28,621 nt of DNA from an uncultured Eubacteriales bacterium. GTDB taxonomy: Bacteria > Bacillota > Clostridia > Oscillospirales > Oscillospiraceae. A program made the translations under genes and the position numbers. The stretch's first letter is position 1, and each line of letters begins with the position of its first letter. The DNA is taken from positions 1-28,621 of the forward strand of contig CATJWA010000179.1 in the NCBI GenBank assembly GCA_949744025.1, given 5' to 3'. Shown piece after piece: positions 25,127 through 28,621 of this stretch. The notes beneath the pieces are model-generated. The model was not told the origin of the DNA and did no database searches. It saw only the letters and a program-made list of their open reading frames with translations.

Positions 25127-25209
25127 ACGCAGTACAGCTCCCGCCTGATGTACGCTGCGGCTGCACCGGCAGCGGCTATTGCTGTGAAGATGATGATTGC
25201 TTTTTTCAT
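25123..25209 (-). CDS. 28-residue single-helix membrane microprotein
   Basis: A short gene with a strong GGAGGAGG eight bases before its ATG. The start overlaps the stop of the 134-residue gene, and its stop overlaps the start of the membrane surface protein, both as ATGA. The peptide is MKKAIIIFTAIAAAG followed by AAAAYIRRELYCV: a basic N-terminus, one hydrophobic helix of about 17 residues and a short basic, Cys-containing end. The double coupling suggests it is really translated, perhaps as a small partner of the sortase module. No family is recognised. Confidence 0.65.
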   Translation of the reverse strand: MKKAIIIFTAIAAAGAAAAYIRRELYCV

Positions 25210-25610
25210 GCAGAGTTTCCTCCTCCGTTTTGAATTTGGTGAAGTATTGCTTTAAGGCTGTCCACGAATGCCCCAACGAACAGGGAAACGAGCTCCATGT
25301 TTCCGGAGATCCACCATATAAGGTCGGGCAGGGGAAGGCGCATTTCGTCATAGGCAATGCAGATTGTGATAAACACCTGCCAGGGCTGCGCGGTTTCCCG
25401 CATCTTGGACAGTCTGGTAATTGTCAGCAGCACACCCCCTTCGCTGTCACTGTGCTCGCAGAGCTCATCAAAGAACATTCCGGCGTGAGCACGGGCAATA
25501 ATTTTTATGGCTTGTACATTGGCCTTGCCGTCGCCGTCAACAAGTCCCATGCGGCGGTGGCGCTCGGCAGCGGCAGCGTCAAACGGGCTCGTGGCTTTGC
25601 GGGCTGTCAT
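25206..25610 (-). CDS. hypothetical protein heading the surface module
   Basis: 134 residues if it starts at the ATG at 25610; a TTG at 25682 would give 158 and an ATG at 25550 would give 114. None has an ideally spaced ribosome binding site. The protein is Ala/Arg-rich at first, then helical: AIKIIARAHAGMFFDELCEH, TAQPWQVFITICIAYDEM and a hydrophobic LPDLIWWISGNMELVSLFVG. No signal peptide. The last codons form the ribosome binding site of the microprotein. Function unknown. Confidence 0.6.
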   Translation of the reverse strand: MTARKATSPFDAAAAERHRRMGLVDGDGKANVQAIKIIARAHAGMFFDELCEHSDSEGGVLLTITRLSKMRETAQPWQVFITICIAYDEMRLPLPDLIWWISGNMELVSLFVGAFVDSLKAILHQIQNGGGNSA

Positions 25611-25757
25611 GGCTGCTGTTTTTCCTTTTCTGGTTTGTCGTAGGCATTTCCTCCTTTTCGTGTTTTGTGGTCTTGAGCGCAAGTCACCACTAAGGCGGGA
25701 CCACCAGCCTGTGCAGTAATTTATTCAGCGTAATATTCTCCCTTCTGGGCATAAATT

Positions 25758-25796
25758 AAGGCCCGACACCTGAATTGACTTCAGGTGTCGAGCCTT
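25758..25796. terminator. long hairpin between surface module and TA island
   Basis: CGACACCTGAA pairs perfectly with TTCAGGTGTCG (loop TTGAC), and the stem continues after one mismatch with AAGGC and GCCTT. On the minus strand it is followed by TTAATTTA. It would stop transcription arriving from the right or insulate the two units. The rest of 25611-25860 holds no convincing gene. Confidence 0.75.
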
Positions 25797-25860
25797 GGCC
25801 TATTTAGTTATAAAACTCACTGCCATCGCAGTGACAGAACATGGCAGATAAAACTTTAAG

Positions 25861-25908
25861 TTGATTTTTATCATATCTTCGCGTATAATACAGGTAAGAA
25901 TATCTTAC
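25861..25908 (+). promoter_or_regulatory. promoter and operator of the abrB/PIN operon
   Basis: TTGATT (25861-25866) and a perfect TATAAT (25884-25889) are 17 bases apart. A 6-base inverted repeat, GTAAGA and TCTTAC with three bases between (25894-25908), covers the likely transcription start: a good site for autorepression by the AbrB-type antitoxin. GAGGAGG follows, seven bases before the ATG. Confidence 0.82.
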
Positions 25909-25922
25909 GAGGAGGTCTTGCT

Positions 25923-26195
25923 ATGAACACACAGGTTTTAACAGTATCTTCCAAGGGGCAGATCTCGCTTCCTATTGAAATGCGGCGGAAGATGTCGATA
26001 GAAACAGGTGATAAGCTGGTTGCATATGCAAATGGGGACACGATAATTCTTAAAACTATATCCGTTCCGTCCGTGGAGGACTGTAAAGCGGCATGGGCTG
26101 AGGCACAGACATGGGCCGCTTCTGTTGGCTACAAAGAGGAAGATATAAACGATATTATCAAGGATTATCGCAAGAAGAAGCGTGAACAGGCATGA
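25923..26195 (+). CDS. AbrB/MazE-like antitoxin
   Basis: A protein of 90 residues. VLTVSSKGQISLPIEMRRKM is the swapped-hairpin AbrB DNA-binding domain, followed by GDKLVAYANGDTIILK and an acidic/helical C-terminus that would bind the toxin. The stop overlaps the toxin start as ATGA. AbrB antitoxins with PIN toxins form type II toxin-antitoxin systems. The gene looks intact although its toxin is broken. Confidence 0.9.
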   Translation: MNTQVLTVSSKGQISLPIEMRRKMSIETGDKLVAYANGDTIILKTISVPSVEDCKAAWAEAQTWAASVGYKEEDINDIIKDYRKKKREQA

Positions 26196-26590
26196 AAATC
26201 GTCATTGATACTAATGTGGTGATCTCAGGTGTCTTTTTTGGCGGGTATCCCCGCCGTGTGCTTGACGCCGTTTTAGATGGGAAGACCTCTGCTTCTGTCA
26301 CAGCTGAAATTGCAGCTTAATATGTGGAAATTGCCCAGGAGATGATAGAGCGCAAACAGGGGCATTTCCGAAGAGAATTGTTTGCCGTTTTGCTTAGTAA
26401 AATGGAATTGATAGAGTCACATTCTGAAGTTCATTTGAGCCGTGACCCCGATGATGACAAATTCATCGCCTGTGCCAGCGACGCGAAGGCACTCTATATT
26501 GTGAGCGGCGATAAAGATTTGTTGGTCCTGAAACGGTACCAAGACATTGAAATAATTACAGCCAAGGAGTTTTGCGAGCGATATATGTGA
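26192..26590 (+). pseudogene. PIN-domain toxin interrupted by an in-frame stop
   Basis: The frame starts at 26192, coupled to the antitoxin. It begins MKIVIDTNVVISGVFFGGYP, the PIN start with the first metal-binding Asp (D6). Codon 43 is TAA (26318-26320), and the same frame then continues to 26590 with YVEIAQEM, HLSRDPDDDKFIACASDAKA and IVSGDKDLLVLKRY, containing the remaining acidic sites. The uninterrupted protein would have 132 codons including the stop codon position. GAA to TAA by one base change is the simplest explanation. Since active-site residues lie on both sides, neither piece should be an active RNase. Sequencing error is possible. Confidence 0.88.
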
Positions 26591-26611
26591 AAGCTGAATG
26601 AGGTATCCTAT

Positions 26612-26797
26612 ATGACGATTGCACAGAAAATGCGGGACGAGCGCAGAATTGGCTTTAGGGAAGGGCGCGCCGAGGGACGTACGGAAGGTATCAATGAGGC
26701 GATTGCCGCTTTGAGTGGGATTCTGGAGCCTTCCGTTCTTGCCGAGAGATTTAACGTGCCGATAGAACATGTTTTGAAAATTTTCGAGAAAATGTGA
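26612..26797 (+). CDS. small protein like the C-terminal tail of Rpn nucleases
   Basis: A protein of 61 residues with GAGG about eight bases before the ATG. It has a charged, repetitive start (REGRAEGRTEG) and a helical end (PSVLAERFNVPIEHVLKIFE) like the last residues of Rpn/PD-(D/E)XK transposase-like proteins, but the nuclease domain is missing. It follows the broken toxin gene by 21 bases. It may be a remnant or a free-standing small regulator. Confidence 0.6.
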   Translation: MTIAQKMRDERRIGFREGRAEGRTEGINEAIAALSGILEPSVLAERFNVPIEHVLKIFEKM

Positions 26798-26817
26798 ATT
26801 TAATATAGTTACATGTC

Positions 26818-26847
26818 AATGGAGACAGTCCACAGACTGTCTCCATT
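26818..26847. terminator. bidirectional hairpin between the TA island and parB
   Basis: A perfect 13-base stem (AATGGAGACAGTC with GACTGTCTCCATT) and a CACA loop, between convergent genes. It is four bases beyond the parB stop on the minus strand. On the plus strand it is followed by TATTTTA. It probably ends both units. Confidence 0.8.
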
Positions 26848-26851
26848 TATT

Positions 26852-27835
26852 TTAAGCTTTCTCTGCCCTTTCCTTCAGAAACTCCAAAAACAGAGCCTCA
26901 AGCTCCGCGTCATCACCGATACCGGACAAGTACGGCTCAAATTTCTTACGACTGAAGCTAATCTTCTTCGGCGGGGCAGACTGCCGCTGTACCGCTGCTG
27001 CCTTTGCCTCGCGCCACGCCGTAAAGATTGCCTGCCGCTCCGCAGTCGGGGGAGGGCAGCTTCTGACAATATACTGCATTGTTGCTTTGTTGATCTGATA
27101 GCCTTCAATGGAACACATCTCCACAAATACTTCCTGCGAGTTGGCGTCATAGTCTGCAATCAGGTCGGCACAGGCCAGATTGAGCTGTTTGGGTGTTCTC
27201 TCAATAATGTCAATCAGTTCTGGAATAAGAGAGGTCAGCTTTACCAGCTTGCGAATCTCGTACTCCGTCACACCAAAAAACTCCGCGACGAGAGCACGGG
27301 CCGAGTACTTCTGGCGATTCTCGCCAGAAGTTGCTTCGTCTATATCGCTGCGGCGCCCCTGACGATTCTTCGCATCCAGCAAAGCCTTATACGCTTTCCC
27401 ACGCTCCACTATGGAAAGGCCCTGACGCTGAATGAGATTAGTAGATGTTGCTATTACGATGGCGCGGGCATTGTCGGCCTCCACGATCTCCGCGCTGATT
27501 TTTTTCCATCCCGCCGCTTTTGCCGCGCTTACTCTGTTATGACCTGCAAGGATTTCATAATCTCCGCTATCTGCAATCGGGCGGACAATGATTCTTACCA
27601 GCAGGCCTTCCTCCTTTAGCTGCTCTGCAAAGGCCAGTATCTTCTGCTGAGAATAGGGCCTAAAGCCTATGTCTGCCGTGAAGAAAGGAACCAGCCGTTG
27701 AATATCCACGTCTTGAATCCTTGATGCTGACGGTGGAGGAGTTTCCTGGAAAATCTTCTTATACGCTTCGTCACTGGCCTCAAGCTCCGATGCCTGACGC
27801 GATGCTTCCATGCGGTTTTTCAGCAGGTCGTTCAT
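26852..27835 (-). CDS. parB: ParB/Spo0J-family partition protein
   Basis: A protein of 327 residues from the ATG at 27835, with AAAGGA just upstream, seven bases after the parA stop. An earlier in-frame start at 27916 lies inside parA and is rejected. YEILAGHNRVSAAKAAGWKK contains the GxxR box of the ParB CTP-binding domain. ARALVAEFFGVTEYEIRKLV is the helix-turn-helix. The C-terminus is helical and basic. ParB proteins bind parS sites and stimulate ParA to separate copies. I did not find a parS in this window. Together with repA it suggests the element replicates at times as a plasmid. Confidence 0.9.
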   Translation of the reverse strand: MNDLLKNRMEASRQASELEASDEAYKKIFQETPPPSASRIQDVDIQRLVPFFTADIGFRPYSQQKILAFAEQLKEEGLLVRIIVRPIADSGDYEILAGHNRVSAAKAAGWKKISAEIVEADNARAIVIATSTNLIQRQGLSIVERGKAYKALLDAKNRQGRRSDIDEATSGENRQKYSARALVAEFFGVTEYEIRKLVKLTSLIPELIDIIERTPKQLNLACADLIADYDANSQEVFVEMCSIEGYQINKATMQYIVRSCPPPTAERQAIFTAWREAKAAAVQRQSAPPKKISFSRKKFEPYLSGIGDDAELEALFLEFLKERAEKA

Positions 27836-27842
27836 ATTTCCT

Positions 27843-28621
27843 TTAGCCAAGCTCAAGCACCTCCCTCGCCAGGCTGAGATAGGATTCTGCGGCCGGATTT
27901 TTCGGGGCGTACTCAAGTATGCTTTTCCCGACCGCCGGGCATTCCGCGATTTTTATGGTCTGCTCAATGGGTCGCTCAAAAACATGGATCTCGTCGCCAT
28001 AAATCTCACTCACACCGGAGCGCACACTCTGGCAGAGCTGTGGCCGTGACTGATACATTGTCAGCAGGATACCCGCAATCTTCAGCCGCGGATTGAAACG
28101 GGCCTGCACTGATTTCACAAGCTTCAGCACGTCGGGAATGCCCTCGCTGGCGAGAAAGTGGGCTTGTACCGGTATTATGCAGTAGTCTGATGCAGCCAAG
28201 GCGTTGACTGTCAGCAGCTCATGCTTCAGCCCGCAGTCTATGATGATATAATCATAGCTGTTGCGCAAGGGCTCCACCACACTGTCCATCATCTTTTCAC
28301 AGGGCTTGTCCGCATCGCCCACTGCGTTATACTGCGACAGCTGCATGACCTGCAAACGCGCTGCGACATCGGAAAGGCGCTTGTTGGCAGGGATCAAATC
28401 AATACCGCTGGCTGTATGTATAACGGTGCGAGGAAGATGCAGCTCCAGATCCTCTGGGGTGTCAACGGCGGCAAGCAGGAGTTTTGCAAGGGTGTTTTTA
28501 AGCTCGGTCGGCGTATAGCCCAGCGATGCTGTTAAGTTACCCTGCACGTCGTTATCTATAAGAATGGCTCGTTTGCCGGAAGCCGTGAGCGCGGCCCCAA
28601 GATTCAGCGCGGTTGAGCTCT
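27843..28621 (-). CDS. parA: ParA-family partition ATPase, 5' end off the window
   Basis: The frame is open to the right edge, so the start and most of the Walker A motif are missing; it continues as SSTALNLGAALTASGKRAI. The A' region reads ILIDNDVQGN, where most relatives have DxDPQGN. YDYIIIDCGLKHELLTVNAL matches the Walker B region and YCIIPVQAHFLASEG the conserved part after it. A GTG at 28547 is an internal Val codon, not a start. ParA ATPases form nucleoid gradients that move ParB-bound DNA. The end is coupled to parB. Confidence 0.9.
   Translation of the reverse strand, partial: SSTALNLGAALTASGKRAILIDNDVQGNLTASLGYTPTELKNTLAKLLLAAVDTPEDLELHLPRTVIHTASGIDLIPANKRLSDVAARLQVMQLSQYNAVGDADKPCEKMMDSVVEPLRNSYDYIIIDCGLKHELLTVNALAASDYCIIPVQAHFLASEGIPDVLKLVKSVQARFNPRLKIAGILLTMYQSRPQLCQSVRSGVSEIYGDEIHVFERPIEQTIKIAECPAVGKSILEYAPKNPAAESYLSLAREVLELG

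Noticed and set aside
27836..27916. Longer ParB N-terminus from 27916
   Set aside because: It lies inside the parA frame; the ATG at 27835 has a ribosome site and starts right after the parA stop.
1..28621. tRNA, rRNA, riboswitch, relaxase, integrase, oriT or att sites
   Set aside because: I looked for cloverleafs, known core motifs and catalytic signatures and saw none I can support; these parts of the element are probably outside the window.

Overview
The window looks like the core of an integrative and conjugative element, or a conjugative plasmid, from a Gram-positive Clostridia-type bacterium; a gut Oscillospiraceae or Lachnospiraceae relative is an inference. Supporting signs are strong AGGAGG-type ribosome binding sites, a sortase with a very large LPXTG/CnaB surface protein, a RepA_N-type initiator, and a compact Gram-positive type IV secretion (T4SS) gene set. 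Almost everything reads on the minus strand, so transcription runs from right to left. No relaxase, integrase, att site, tRNA, rRNA or CRISPR is visible; both ends of the window cut through genes.

From the right edge: a cut parA and a parB (27.8-28.6 and 26.9-27.8 kb) form a partition pair. A plus-strand island follows (25.86-26.85 kb) with an AbrB antitoxin, a PIN toxin broken by an in-frame stop, and a 61-residue Rpn-tail-like protein. Next is a surface module (22.2-25.6 kb): a 134-residue unknown protein, a 28-residue membrane microprotein, a membrane-anchored surface protein and a sortase. The first three genes are joined by ATGA overlaps and the sortase overlaps the third gene. A secreted transglutaminase-like protein with its own promoter and terminator comes next. 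Then comes a 2,225-residue thioester adhesin with 18 CnaB-like repeats (15.4-22.1 kb) that ends abruptly at LPKTGF.

The T4SS block (3.6-15.4 kb) encodes a VirB2-like small membrane protein, a VirB6/TrbL-like channel protein with a long repetitive tail, an NlpC/P60 cell-wall hydrolase, an XRE-type regulator, a VirB3/PrgI-like protein, a separate VirB4-N-like protein, the VirB4 ATPase, a RusA-like nuclease candidate, a winged-helix protein and the VirD4 coupling ATPase. A plus-strand Phd/ParE toxin-antitoxin pair sits at 2.9-3.6 kb. The left end carries the RepA_N-type initiator, a 175-residue unknown protein and a partial S1-domain protein that runs off the left edge.

The most interesting observations are: (1) 23-bp-spaced iteron-like repeats beside an AT-rich tract inside the initiator gene, a likely replication origin; (2) an element-borne covalent adhesion module (thioester adhesin, sortase, transglutaminase, microprotein) whose adhesin lacks the usual hydrophobic sorting tail; (3) a DxDN-x17-DDxQ RusA-type active site in an unannotated T4SS-operon gene; (4) a DNA word repeated in two reading frames in the VirB6 tail; (5) a toxin gene disabled by one stop codon.
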